Source of the DNA: JABWBD01 sp040768665
GTDB taxonomy: Bacteria; Planctomycetota; Planctomycetia; Pirellulales; Thermoguttaceae
DNA length: 64,000 nucleotides
Direction of reading: 5' to 3'
Assembly: GCA_040768665.1 (NCBI GenBank)
Contig: JAXGMN010000008.1
Coordinates: 372,001-436,000 of the forward strand
Both the position numbers and the translations under genes were made by a program. This document shows, one piece after another, positions 9,292-17,895 of the stretch. Each line of letters starts with the position of its first letter. Position 1 is the first letter of the stretch. The notes under the pieces were generated by a model that was not told the origin of the DNA, did not search any database, and worked only from the letters and a program-made list of their open reading frames with translations.

Positions 9292-9713
9292 GATGTCCCT
9301 TCCTGTTGCGTGCAAGCGCAAGGTTCGAAATACGGCCGAGATTCCTCTTTGACAGCCCCTTTGAATCGAGAAGCTTGATTGCGTCCGCCATTCTGTCGCC
9401 GCGCTGGTGGGCCTGTCAATCCTGGGGGTGGCGAGGGACTGCACCAGTGCAGCGTCTAAATCAGATTTCACAATTCGTGGAATGGGCCGCCGCCGGGCTC
9501 GCCCGGTGGGAGCCACGATTGCAGGCTAGAACGCCAGCCCCGCCCCCACGATAATTCCACGAATCGTGAAATTTCAATTAGGGGAAAAGATGATTGTCTT
9601 GGCGGGCAGTCCCTGTCGGAGGCAAAACGCGGGAGTGACGGTTTCGCCAATACGCGTAGAATAGAGGATTGGCCAATCGTGCGTCACCGTCCGCAGAGAT
9701 CGAGGAGCGTGCC
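9292..9713. other. Divergent intergenic region
   Basis: This 420-base spacer lies between the leftward giant protein and rightward uvrB and should hold both promoters. Its main visible feature is the inverted repeat 9465-9572. No SOS (LexA) box of a recognised type was seen, and no small gene is supported. Confidence 0.4.
9465..9572. repeat. Imperfect inverted repeat, 19-bp arms
   Basis: Arm 9465-9483 and arm 9554-9572 are complementary with one mismatch (ATTTCACAATTCGTGGAAT and ATTCCACGAATCGTGAAAT). They enclose 70 GC-rich bases. The element sits between divergent promoters, so it could be a regulatory site or a small palindromic repeat unit. Confidence 0.6.
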
Positions 9714-11792
9714 TTGTTCCAGCTCGAAAGCCCATTCCCCCCTGCCGGCGATCAGCCTGCGGCCATCGAAGCTCTGACGGAAGGGATCCGTTCGGGGAAG
9801 AGATGTCAGGCCCTGATGGGTGTAACCGGATCAGGCAAGACGTTCACGATGGCCAACGTGATCCAGAAGATCCAGCGGCCGACGCTGGTGATGTCGCACA
9901 ACAAGACGCTGGCCGCTCAGCTCTATAGCGAGTTCAAAGAGTTCTTTCCCCACAATGCGGTCCACTACTTCGTCAGCTATTACGACTACTACCAGCCGGA
10001 AGCTTATATCCCGCAGCGTGACATCTATATCGAGAAAGACGCTTCGATCAACCAGGAAATCGACCGGCTGCGTCTGGCGACGACCAGTGCGCTGGTAAGT
10101 CGCCGCGACGTGATCATCGTTGCCAGCGTCTCGTGCATCTACGGCCTGGGATCGCCGGAAGACTACCGCTCGATGATGGTGGGCCTCAGGCTGGGCGAGG
10201 TCGTCCAGCGTGAGTTGATCCTTTCCCGGCTTGTCGACATCCAGTACGAGCGGAACGACGTTGCATTCGAGTCGGGAAAATTCCGCGTCCGGGGCGACTG
10301 CATCGAGGTGTTTCCGTCGTACGAGCAGTTCGGGGTGCGGATCGAGCTGTGGGGCGACGAGGTGGAACAGCTCTCGATCATCAATCCCGCCAGCGGCGAG
10401 GTGATCCAGCGGCTGGAAGAGCTCTACATCTATCCGGCCAAGCACTTCGTGATGCCCGACGAACGGATCGCGGCCGCGATCGACGAGATCCGGAAGGAAC
10501 TGGAGGAGCGGCTAGAGATTTTCAAGAGGCAGGGCAAGCTGCTGGAGGCGCAGCGGCTGAACGCCCGCACCCGGTTCGACATCGAGATGATGCAGGAGGT
10601 CGGCTACTGCCCGGGGATCGAAAACTACAGCCGGCCGCTTTCGGGGCGCAAGCCGGGCAGCCCGCCCGACACGCTCTTCAGTTTCTTTCCCGAGGATTTT
10701 CTTCTGTTCGTCGACGAATCGCACGTGACCGTGCCGCAGATCCGAGGGATGCACGCGGGCGATCACAACCGGAAGATGACGCTCGTGGAGCATGGCTTCC
10801 GCCTGCCCAGCGCGCTGGACAATCGGCCGCTGAAGTTCGACGAGTGGGAGCAGCGGATCAACCAGGTGGTTTTCGTCTCCGCCACGCCCGGACCTTACGA
10901 ACTGGACAAGACCGGCGGCGAGGTCGTCGAGCAGGTGATCCGGCCCACGGGTCTGCTCGATCCGGAGATCGAAGTGGCTCCGGCCCGCGGACAGGTGCCG
11001 CACCTGCTGGACCAGATCCGCAGGCGTGCGGCCGTGGGCGAGCGGGTGCTGGTCACCACGCTCACGAAGCGGCTGGCCGAGGACCTGGCCGCGTATTTCA
11101 GCAAGCAGGACGTCCGCTGCAAGTGGCTGCACAGCGAGCTGGACGCGTTCGAGCGGGTCGAGCTGCTTCGCGAGCTCCGCGAAGGGAAGTTCGACGTGCT
11201 GGTGGGCGTCAACCTGCTCCGCGAGGGTCTCGATCTGCCCGAGGTGTCGATGGTTGCCATCCTGGATGCCGACAAGGAGGGCTTCCTGCGGAGCGAGACG
11301 TCGCTGATGCAGACGATCGGCCGCTCGGCCCGCAACGTGAATGCGAAGGTGATCCTCTATGCCGACAAGGTGACCGACTCGATGCAGCGGGCGATCGAGG
11401 AGACCCGGCGCCGGCGTGCCGTGCAGGAAGAGTACAACCGCGAGCACGGGATCACTCCGGAGACGATCCGCAAGGCGATCCGGTCGGGGATTGAAGCGGA
11501 AGCCGCGGCCCACGCGAGCTCCAACGCCGCCGTGGGGATGGCGGAGGAATCGCAGTACGTGACCGAAGAATTTCTCGCCGAACTGGAAGCCGAGATGATG
11601 GCCGCCGCCGAGGCGCTGGAGTTCGAACGGGCGGCGGCGATCCGGGACCGAATCGTGCAGATGCGCGACCAGATCGGCAAACAGATGAACGAGGTGCACG
11701 TGGAGCATGCGACTCGCGAAGGTCGCGGCCAGCGCCGGAAACGCAGGCAAGGGAGTTCCGGCTCACGGGTGCCGAAGCCGAAGCGGGGGTGA
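9714..11792 (+). CDS. uvrB: UvrABC system protein B (excinuclease ABC subunit B)
   Basis: UvrB is the damage-verifying helicase-like subunit of nucleotide excision repair; it is loaded by UvrA and recruits UvrC. The protein shows FPPAGDQPAAI at its start, Walker A GVTGSGKT, the DNA-inserting beta-hairpin region YYDYYQPEAYIP, the Walker B-like FVDESH, helicase motifs through QTIGRSARN, and a C-terminal UVR domain (ALEFERAAAIRDRI) that binds UvrC, so it is full length. No ATG is available. TTG 9714 is chosen because GAGGAG lies six bases upstream and it fits family N-termini; TTG at 9669 would add 15 residues without a good site. It appears monocistronic. Confidence 0.95.
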   Translation: MFQLESPFPPAGDQPAAIEALTEGIRSGKRCQALMGVTGSGKTFTMANVIQKIQRPTLVMSHNKTLAAQLYSEFKEFFPHNAVHYFVSYYDYYQPEAYIPQRDIYIEKDASINQEIDRLRLATTSALVSRRDVIIVASVSCIYGLGSPEDYRSMMVGLRLGEVVQRELILSRLVDIQYERNDVAFESGKFRVRGDCIEVFPSYEQFGVRIELWGDEVEQLSIINPASGEVIQRLEELYIYPAKHFVMPDERIAAAIDEIRKELEERLEIFKRQGKLLEAQRLNARTRFDIEMMQEVGYCPGIENYSRPLSGRKPGSPPDTLFSFFPEDFLLFVDESHVTVPQIRGMHAGDHNRKMTLVEHGFRLPSALDNRPLKFDEWEQRINQVVFVSATPGPYELDKTGGEVVEQVIRPTGLLDPEIEVAPARGQVPHLLDQIRRRAAVGERVLVTTLTKRLAEDLAAYFSKQDVRCKWLHSELDAFERVELLRELREGKFDVLVGVNLLREGLDLPEVSMVAILDADKEGFLRSETSLMQTIGRSARNVNAKVILYADKVTDSMQRAIEETRRRRAVQEEYNREHGITPETIRKAIRSGIEAEAAAHASSNAAVGMAEESQYVTEEFLAELEAEMMAAAEALEFERAAAIRDRIVQMRDQIGKQMNEVHVEHATREGRGQRRKRRQGSSGSRVPKPKRG

Positions 11793-11801
11793 TGTCGGCA
11801 C

Positions 11802-12440
11802 TCATCGGGCCCGGTTGTCTCGTACGCGGGTGCGAAATTGCCTCAGCAGCGCCGTCTGACTATGCCTGCCGGTCTCGCGCAAGATGTCTCCCGCGTCGGC
11901 GAGAGGAAAGCCGGGAAATGCGAGGCTCGACGAGCCCAGGACATAGTGGCCCGGGGCGTCGAGCAGATGGACATGGATAGCATCTCCATCGTACCGCCAC
12001 ACCTCGGGAACCCCGAATGCCTGATAGAGATCCAGCTTTTCCACGCTCCGTGTGCTGAGGTCGATTTCTACCGCCAGGTCGGGCGGTGGATCGACGCACA
12101 GGTCCAACTCCTCCCTGGCGCGCATCTGAGCCTCGTGCGCGACGTAGTAGCAATTGTCCGGTTCGAAGCCTCGTTCGAGATCGTCGCGCCGGCAGGTCAT
12201 CGTACGGCAGCCCAGAATATCGATGCCGATCTCCTCGGCCCATGTATGGATTAACAATTCGATCATCACGGCGAACTGTTCGTGGCGCTTCGAGGGCGTC
12301 ATCATTTCCAGCGCTCCGCGATCGTAGGTCATCCGGACGTGCCCATTCTGCGGTAGATCGCGCAACGCAAGGTACGTTTCCCATGGCACCCCATAGAGCA
12401 AAAAACGCGATTGCGCGAGGTCGTGATTTCCCGTTGCCAC
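11802..12440 (-). CDS. Uma2 family (DUF820) restriction-endonuclease-fold protein
   Basis: Uma2 proteins adopt a PD-(D/E)XK nuclease fold; their biological role is unknown and planctomycetes and cyanobacteria carry many copies. Typical blocks are present: RFLLYGVPWETYLAL, LTYDRG-like MTYDRGALEMM, SKRHE, DLERGFEPDNCYYV, the catalytic-type DPPPDLAVEID, and GVPEVWRYDG. Start choice is uncertain: GTG 12440 follows an AGGAG site and matches family length (212 residues), while TTG 12536 would add 32 residues. It converges on uvrB with only nine bases between the stops. Confidence 0.8.
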   Translation of the reverse strand: MATGNHDLAQSRFLLYGVPWETYLALRDLPQNGHVRMTYDRGALEMMTPSKRHEQFAVMIELLIHTWAEEIGIDILGCRTMTCRRDDLERGFEPDNCYYVAHEAQMRAREELDLCVDPPPDLAVEIDLSTRSVEKLDLYQAFGVPEVWRYDGDAIHVHLLDAPGHYVLGSSSLAFPGFPLADAGDILRETGRHSQTALLRQFRTRVRDNRAR

Positions 12441-12704
12441 CGGCAACTCCTGGATATGCCTATGAAATAGTCCGCCGGGCTCGCTGAATGATCGGCTGCC
12501 ATTGACGATTCTACTCAGATTAGGGAGTTGGAACAACGCGACCCCCGATTCGGCTCATAGATTACCACCCCCCATTGCTTCCGGCCCCACTGCGCACCGT
12601 GGAAACCTGGCAGGCAGCCTGATATCCTAAAGGGTTGAGCTTTTTCAGTTGTGCGGGAATAACTCCCGCCGTTTGAGCCTCTAGTTGTTGGAAGTGCCCT
12701 TATT

Positions 12705-13250
12705 ATGTCCGACGACGGAGTCGCGATGGACATGGCTCAACTGGTGCAGGAGCACCACGGGGGGGTGTACCGATATGCTTACCGGCTCACCGGCTCCGTA
12801 CCCGATGCGGAGGACCTCACCCAGCAGGTATTCCTCACGGCGCAGCAGAAGCTGAACCAGTTGCGCAATGTCGAAAGCGCTCGGAGTTGGCTGTTTGCCA
12901 TCTTGAGGAACTGCTTCCTCAAGAGCCGGCAGAAGCGGCGTCCGTTGCCGGTCGGGGATCTGAACTACGAGGTCGAGTGGATTCCTGCCGAGACCTCCGA
13001 GGAGAACGAGATCGATCCTGCTCGGCTCCAGGAGGCGATCGGCGAGTTGCCGGAGGTTTTTCGCGTCGTGCTGGTGATGTTTTACTATGAGGGCTGTTCG
13101 TATCGCGAGATCGCCGAAAAGCTCGACATGCCGATAGGCACCGTGATGAGTCGTTTGGCCAGGGCCAAGTCGCATCTCCGGTCGCGGCTGTTCGACCCTG
13201 AGGAGGGGGCGGCAAGCCAACATCCCAGTTCCGCCAAGAGGCCAGGGTGA
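12705..13250 (+). CDS. ECF-family RNA polymerase sigma factor
   Basis: This 181-residue protein has the two-domain layout of extracytoplasmic-function sigma factors. Region 2 is near residues 12-75 (YRYAYRLTGSVPDAEDLTQQVF, RSWLFAILRN) and region 4 near 105-165 (LPEVFRVVLVMFYYEGCSYREIAEKLDMPIGTVMSRLARAK, a helix-turn-helix). It would direct polymerase to a small regulon in response to an envelope or stress cue. ATG 12705 is used; ATG 12726 is an alternative with a GGAG six bases upstream. The downstream gene, almost overlapping, is its likely anti-sigma factor. Confidence 0.9.
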   Translation: MSDDGVAMDMAQLVQEHHGGVYRYAYRLTGSVPDAEDLTQQVFLTAQQKLNQLRNVESARSWLFAILRNCFLKSRQKRRPLPVGDLNYEVEWIPAETSEENEIDPARLQEAIGELPEVFRVVLVMFYYEGCSYREIAEKLDMPIGTVMSRLARAKSHLRSRLFDPEEGAASQHPSSAKRPG

Positions 13251-13255
13251 CCTTC

Positions 13256-14065
13256 ATGAACGACCAACCAATCCACGATCCGCAGATCCTGGAAGCGATG
13301 GAGGCATGCCGTCCGGGGAGCGATGACTTATCGGATCCCGACCTGGCATTTCTGTCCGCCCAGCTTGCCGCCCACCCCGATTTGGACCGGAGATTCGAAC
13401 GGATTCAGCATCTGGACGCGAAGCTTGCAGAAGCGTTTCACGATGTGCCCGTGCCCGAGGGGTTGGCCGATCGAATCCTGGCCGAAGTTGCCGCCGCGCA
13501 GAATGTCGAGGTCGGGGAGAACGCGGCAGAGGCATTGCCGTGCGCGGCGTCCGCTCGGCCCCGACGGCGATATTCTCGCCGCGTGTTTGCTTCATTGGCC
13601 GCCGCCGCGGGGATTGCCGCTGCGGTCGCGTTGGTCCTTATTCCGGGGATTATCCAGCCGGAGCTGGTGGAGACGGATTGGCACACTGCCAGTACGGAAG
13701 GGATCAGCCAGTTTGCGACCGACCGAGGCGAGCCGCAGGGGGAACCTCTCAGCACTGCCCCGGCGGGTTACCCTTTCAGTTCCCAGCTCAAGATGCTGCC
13801 CGATATTCGGTGGCGTCGAGTTGAGGGCTTCTTGGGCCGCAGTGGAATCGCCTACGATTTCCGGGTTCCGGGCGGCACGCGAGCTACTCTCTACGTAGTG
13901 GATGGCACAGGGCAAGATCTGCCGCAAGCCCCTGCATTCCGGCCGCAATACGAGACGGCGCAAGCAGTGGCATCGGCGTGGCGTGAGAACCAACTCGTCT
14001 ACGTGCTGGTGACGGATGTTGGCCGGTACCAGCAGTTTCTTAAGCCGCGCGGGCCGATTACCTAA
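13256..14065 (+). CDS. Putative membrane-anchored anti-sigma factor
   Basis: This 269-residue protein begins five bases after the sigma-factor stop (a GTG at 13247 would overlap it). It has an acidic helical N-terminal part (residues 1-80), then a single transmembrane segment at about 107-132 (FASLAAAAGIAAAVALVLI) and a periplasmic C-terminal domain. This topology and its position fit an anti-sigma factor. No zinc-binding HxxxCxxC motif is visible, so it would not be a ZAS-type anti-sigma factor. Function is inferred mainly from context. Confidence 0.7.
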   Translation: MNDQPIHDPQILEAMEACRPGSDDLSDPDLAFLSAQLAAHPDLDRRFERIQHLDAKLAEAFHDVPVPEGLADRILAEVAAAQNVEVGENAAEALPCAASARPRRRYSRRVFASLAAAAGIAAAVALVLIPGIIQPELVETDWHTASTEGISQFATDRGEPQGEPLSTAPAGYPFSSQLKMLPDIRWRRVEGFLGRSGIAYDFRVPGGTRATLYVVDGTGQDLPQAPAFRPQYETAQAVASAWRENQLVYVLVTDVGRYQQFLKPRGPIT

Positions 14066-14202
14066 GCAGCCCAGACTGCCGGGAAGACGGCGGCAGTGGC
14101 TACGGTCGTAGATTCGGCAAAATCTCTCTAATCCGGCAGACCCGCGCGGGCCGAATGCCAATAAAGGATCGACCCTCGGGCCCCTGCAAGGAGAATTTGT
14201 CG

Positions 14203-14607
14203 ATGAAGTGGCTACCCATCGCTTTAGTGGCTTTTTTTGCGCTGCCAGCCGTGCCGGCCTCGGCCGAGAAACCGTCAGAGAAACCAACCATCTTCGCCGG
14301 GACCATCTCTCCCGGCGAACTGACGCCGACGCCCGATATGTGGTTCTACGAGCAGCAGATGCGGTTGTACCAGGATCCATTGTTGGCTGTCCGCCGGAAT
14401 GCTGAAATTCGTGCCGCACAGCGGCAGAACCGGATCGAATCGCGCAGGTGGTTCGGCTTCTCGAACCTTCGGCCGTCCGCGAGTTCCGACCCTTTCCACG
14501 GTGACTACTCGCCGCACTGGACATCGAACAACCACTGGTATCCCTCGCGCTGGACGGGCTACGGACCGGCGGCGATCGTGCTCGCGCCGCGGACCCGAAC
14601 CTATTGA
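14203..14607 (+). CDS. Small secreted protein of unknown function
   Basis: This 134-residue protein has a clear signal peptide (MKWLPIALVAFFALPAVPASA) and a mature part rich in aromatic residues and arginine (MWFYEQQMRLYQDPLLAVRR, HWYPSRWTGYGPAA). I do not recognise a domain; the pattern resembles small exported planctomycete proteins. The start at 14203 follows AAGGAG (14188-14193) at good spacing. It lies between the anti-sigma gene and nagA-like gene in the same direction and might belong to the sigma regulon, which is only a guess. Confidence 0.6.
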   Translation: MKWLPIALVAFFALPAVPASAEKPSEKPTIFAGTISPGELTPTPDMWFYEQQMRLYQDPLLAVRRNAEIRAAQRQNRIESRRWFGFSNLRPSASSDPFHGDYSPHWTSNNHWYPSRWTGYGPAAIVLAPRTRTY

Positions 14608-14619
14608 AGACGCAAGAGG

Positions 14620-14704
14620 ATTGGAGTGATGCAATGGTGAAGCGATAGCGGGCAGTTCGAACGGACTCTACCGTTCCATCACTCCAACATTCTATCACTC
14701 CAAT
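14620..14704. repeat. ATCACTCCAA repeat cluster with inverted copy
   Basis: ATTGGAGTGAT at 14620-14630 is the exact complement of ATCACTCCAAT at 14694-14704. A direct copy, ATCACTCCAA, lies at 14678-14687, 16 bases before the last one. The block could fold and serve as a transcription end between two rightward genes, or be a simple intergenic repeat. No T-run follows it. Confidence 0.5.
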
Positions 14705-14772
14705 ACCCCACGCCGACTCCCGGTCCTTTCTTCCGCGGGTGAAATCCGCTACAGTTGCGTCGGAGGTGCTTC

Positions 14773-15963
14773 ATGCCGATGCAACTGTACGGTCGACGCT
14801 ACGATACCGCCCAGCCGGTCGTGCTGGAGACGGCGGACGGCAGGGTTTCACGGATTGTGGAGGTCGCAATTGGGGCTGAAGAGGCCGGCCGGTGGCCTTG
14901 GCTCGGGCCGGGTTTGCTCGACGTTCAGGTGAATGGCTACGGGGGCCAGGAATTCAGCGCCGCGACACTCACGCCGGAAAAGGTCCAACGGATTTCGGAC
15001 GCATTTGCCGAGTTCGGTGTGACCCGGCTCTGCCCGACAGTCACCACGGAAACGTCCGCGGTGATGACGCACGCCCTGCGGGCGCTCCGAACTGCGTGCG
15101 AGGCTTCGCGGGAACTAGGCCGGCGTTTGCCGGGGATTCATGTCGAAGGGCCGTTTATCACTCCGCAGGACGGCGCGCGGGGCGCCCATCCGGCCGCCTG
15201 CATCCACCCGCCCGACTGGGACGAGTTTCAACGCTTTCAGGAGGCGGCCGGCGGGCGGGTCCGCATTCTGACTTTGTCGCCCGAATATGAGGACTCGCCG
15301 GCGTTTATCCGGCGCGTTGCCGATACGGGCGTGATTGTGTCGATCGGCCACACGTCGGCCAGCCCTGAGCAGATCCGGGCGGCCGTGGACGCCGGGGCCA
15401 GGATGAGCACGCATCTGGGAAACGGCTCGCATCCGATGCTCCACCGGCTTCGCAACTACGTGTGGGAACAAATGGCCGAGGACCGTCTGGTGGCCGGAAT
15501 CATCGTCGACGGCCACCATCTTCCACCAGCCGTGGTGAAATGCATGGTGCGAGCCAAAGAACCCCAGCGGTGCATCCTGGTCAGCGACATCTCCGGCCAG
15601 GCCGGTCAGCCGCCGGGACGATATGCCAGCGATTTTTGCGATGTGGAGATCCTTCCCGACGGCAAGCTCGTCATTGCCGGACAGCAAGAGCTGCTGGGCG
15701 GTGCGGCGCTGCCGACAAACGTCTGTGTCGCGAACGTGATGGCATTCGCGGGCGTGGACCTGGCCACGGCGATGCAGATGGCCGCCCGGAATCCGGCGGA
15801 GCTTCTGGGGCTTGAGCCGGGCGGACTGGATCCCGGTATGCCCGCCGATCTCGTTCAATTTGACCTTATCGAGCCGTCGGAGGAAGGCGGGCGAATTACG
15901 CTCGAAGTTCGGGCGACGGTGTTCGACGGCGAACTGGTCTATGGCAAGGCGTGGACGCCCTAG
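14773..15963 (+). CDS. N-acetylglucosamine-6-phosphate deacetylase-like amidohydrolase
   Basis: This 396-residue protein fits the NagA branch of the amidohydrolase superfamily, which removes acetate from GlcNAc-6-phosphate in amino-sugar catabolism and wall recycling. Signature blocks are GLLDVQVNGYGG, the metal-binding glutamate in GIHVEGPFI, SIGHTSA, STHLGNG (HLFNAM in classical NagA) and the catalytic aspartate in VSDISGQAG. The divergence at HLGN and IVDGHHLPP suggests a NagA-like enzyme whose exact substrate may differ. ATG 14773 follows GGAGG; the upstream in-frame TTG is unlikely. No nagB is nearby. Confidence 0.75.
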   Translation: MPMQLYGRRYDTAQPVVLETADGRVSRIVEVAIGAEEAGRWPWLGPGLLDVQVNGYGGQEFSAATLTPEKVQRISDAFAEFGVTRLCPTVTTETSAVMTHALRALRTACEASRELGRRLPGIHVEGPFITPQDGARGAHPAACIHPPDWDEFQRFQEAAGGRVRILTLSPEYEDSPAFIRRVADTGVIVSIGHTSASPEQIRAAVDAGARMSTHLGNGSHPMLHRLRNYVWEQMAEDRLVAGIIVDGHHLPPAVVKCMVRAKEPQRCILVSDISGQAGQPPGRYASDFCDVEILPDGKLVIAGQQELLGGAALPTNVCVANVMAFAGVDLATAMQMAARNPAELLGLEPGGLDPGMPADLVQFDLIEPSEEGGRITLEVRATVFDGELVYGKAWTP

Positions 15964-15996
15964 TCGGCGAAGTCCGAGCCGGATGGGATGCGGAGC

Positions 15997-16356
15997 TCAC
16001 GCGTGGGCCTGTCTCGGCTGCTCATCCCATCCCATGACCACCGCCTGACACAAGGCCGTCACCTCCTCCAGGGTCTTTTCGGCGGCTTCCATGCCTCCAC
16101 GGCGGGCATCCTCTTCGAGCGCCCTGGCCGCCAGCGACAGGGAAGGATAGCCGTACGCGCCGGCGGCACCTTTGAGCTGATGCGCCAAGCGACGAAGGTC
16201 TTCCGGCTGCGAGCTTCGAACCGCGGCCTCCATGGCAGTGAGCCGGCCCTCAAGGTGCGACACGAACTCGCCGAGAACCGAGGCGATGACGGGCTGGCCG
16301 GCATACTGAGAGCGAAGAGCGCTAGCGGACGGCTGGGTTGTGGAGAGGCTTGTCAT
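15997..16356 (-). CDS. Histidine phosphotransfer (HPt) domain protein
   Basis: This 119-residue protein is essentially one HPt domain. The phosphorylatable histidine is H59 in LRRLAHQLKGAAGAYG, in the usual four-helix context with SHLEGRLTAMEAAVRSSQPEDL before it and LAARALEEDAR after it. Such stand-alone proteins shuttle phosphate between hybrid kinases and response regulators; partners cannot be told from the neighbours (nagA-like and ribD), though a hybrid kinase lies at 29680. A GTG at 16464 could extend it by 36 non-conserved residues and was rejected. Confidence 0.8.
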   Translation of the reverse strand: MTSLSTTQPSASALRSQYAGQPVIASVLGEFVSHLEGRLTAMEAAVRSSQPEDLRRLAHQLKGAAGAYGYPSLSLAARALEEDARRGGMEAAEKTLEEVTALCQAVVMGWDEQPRQAHA

Positions 16357-16522
16357 GGCTGGAGCTCCGGGCCAAGCGGGGAGTATTGGGTGGGCGCGGC
16401 AAGTATAGGTCACAAATTCACTGCCGGTTTGGATCAACCCCGGCGTGACCAGGAGCTGGGACACAGACCAGCCTTTAGAAGGGCTTTCGCTGGGGCTGTT
16501 TTGCCTGGCGGGCTATCTGCCA

Positions 16523-17626
16523 TTACCAAGCGACGCGGCCGTAGACGTAGACGTCTCCGTCAATCGCCTGGATGACCGGATGCTCGAGGGTGGGGGCGCC
16601 GGCGATTTCGTCGACTCCTTCGCCGGCCATCGGGCTGCGGGCCGCCGCGCCGCCGAGAAGCTTCGGGGCGATGAAGACGTGGGCCTCGTCGAGCTGGCGG
16701 GCGTCTAACAAGCTGCCGACCAGACGACCGCCCCCTTCCGCCAGTACATTCGTCAGGCGCCGCCGGCCGAGTTCCTCCAATAACTGGTCGAGCCGGGCGG
16801 CGTGGCGCGTGGCGGAGCAGACGAACAGCTCGCAACCTCCCCGGACCAACCGCTCTCGATCGGCTTTCGATGCGTGGGGGCCCACGGCGATCAGCACCGG
16901 CACGTCTTTCGACGTGCAGACGAGCTTGCTCGCCGAGGAGAGCGAAGCATGGGTGTCAACGACGATCCGCAGAGCCGTCCGAGGCCCCGGCGGACGGGCC
17001 GTAAGAAGCGGGTCGTCCAACTGGGCTGTCTCGCGGCCGATCAGGATGCCGTCGACGCGGCCGCGGATCTGATGCACGATCTGCCGCGATTCGGGGTTGG
17101 AGATCCACTGGCTGGTTCCGGCGCGGGTGGCAGTCTTGCCGTCGAGCGTCATTGCCCACTTGGCGATGATCCAGGGTCGGCCGGTCCGGACGAGCTTCAA
17201 GTACGGGGCGTTCAGCCGCCGGGCCTCTTCCTCCAGGAGCCCGATCTCGACGTCGATCCCCGCGGCCCGGAGTTCCGCCACTCCGCCTCCGGACACCTCG
17301 GGAAAAGGGTCGGTCTGAGCGACCACGACGCGCTGTATCCCCGATTCCACGACGGCCCTGGTGCACGGTGGGGTCTTGCCGTGATGGCAACACGGTTCCA
17401 GGGTAACGTAGAGTGTGGCGCCCGCCGCCCGCCGGTCGGCGAGTTTCAGCGCTTCGACTTCCGCGTGCGGGCCGCCGAATTTCCGGTGCCAGCCTTCGCC
17501 AATGATCTCCGCTCCCAGCGCAACCACGCACCCTACCATGGGATTCGGCTCGACGTGCCCCTGCCCCTGCCGGGCAAGCTCCAGGGCCCGCTGCATGTGC
17601 CAACGGTCGAGTTCAGACGGTTCCAT
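16523..17626 (-). CDS. ribD: Bifunctional riboflavin biosynthesis deaminase/reductase RibD
   Basis: RibD carries out the second and third steps of riboflavin synthesis: deamination of the pyrimidinone and NADPH-dependent reduction of the ribosyl group. The N-terminal deaminase domain has the zinc motifs HAEVEAL and PCCHHGKTPPCT; the C-terminal reductase domain starts near residue 150 (RPWIIAKWAMTLDGKTAT) and includes ISNPESRQIVHQIR and LAEGGGRLVGSLL. Length (367) is normal for the fused protein. Other rib genes are not in the window, so it is unlinked. ATG 17626 is used; the ribosome site is weak. Confidence 0.93.
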   Translation of the reverse strand: MEPSELDRWHMQRALELARQGQGHVEPNPMVGCVVALGAEIIGEGWHRKFGGPHAEVEALKLADRRAAGATLYVTLEPCCHHGKTPPCTRAVVESGIQRVVVAQTDPFPEVSGGGVAELRAAGIDVEIGLLEEEARRLNAPYLKLVRTGRPWIIAKWAMTLDGKTATRAGTSQWISNPESRQIVHQIRGRVDGILIGRETAQLDDPLLTARPPGPRTALRIVVDTHASLSSASKLVCTSKDVPVLIAVGPHASKADRERLVRGGCELFVCSATRHAARLDQLLEELGRRRLTNVLAEGGGRLVGSLLDARQLDEAHVFIAPKLLGGAAARSPMAGEGVDEIAGAPTLEHPVIQAIDGDVYVYGRVAW

Positions 17627-17895
17627 TCGCTGCGCTCACAGAGATCCTGCCGCTTGAATTGTTGAACACTTCATTGTTCACGTCCGGGGACGGATTTCGC
17701 AAGCCCCACCGCGGCATTGTATGCGGCAAGTTTCGGGGTGGCCGGTTTCGCACTCGTTTGACCGGTCAAACGACCGAAGCAGCAATTCTTCCACAGGCCT
17801 GCCGGGAAATCCTGCTTCACAACCACGGCAACTGCGAAGCAAGGTTTCGTGTAACGAAAAGGAACTCGATTCGGCCAAGCCACTCCTGGTCTCGA

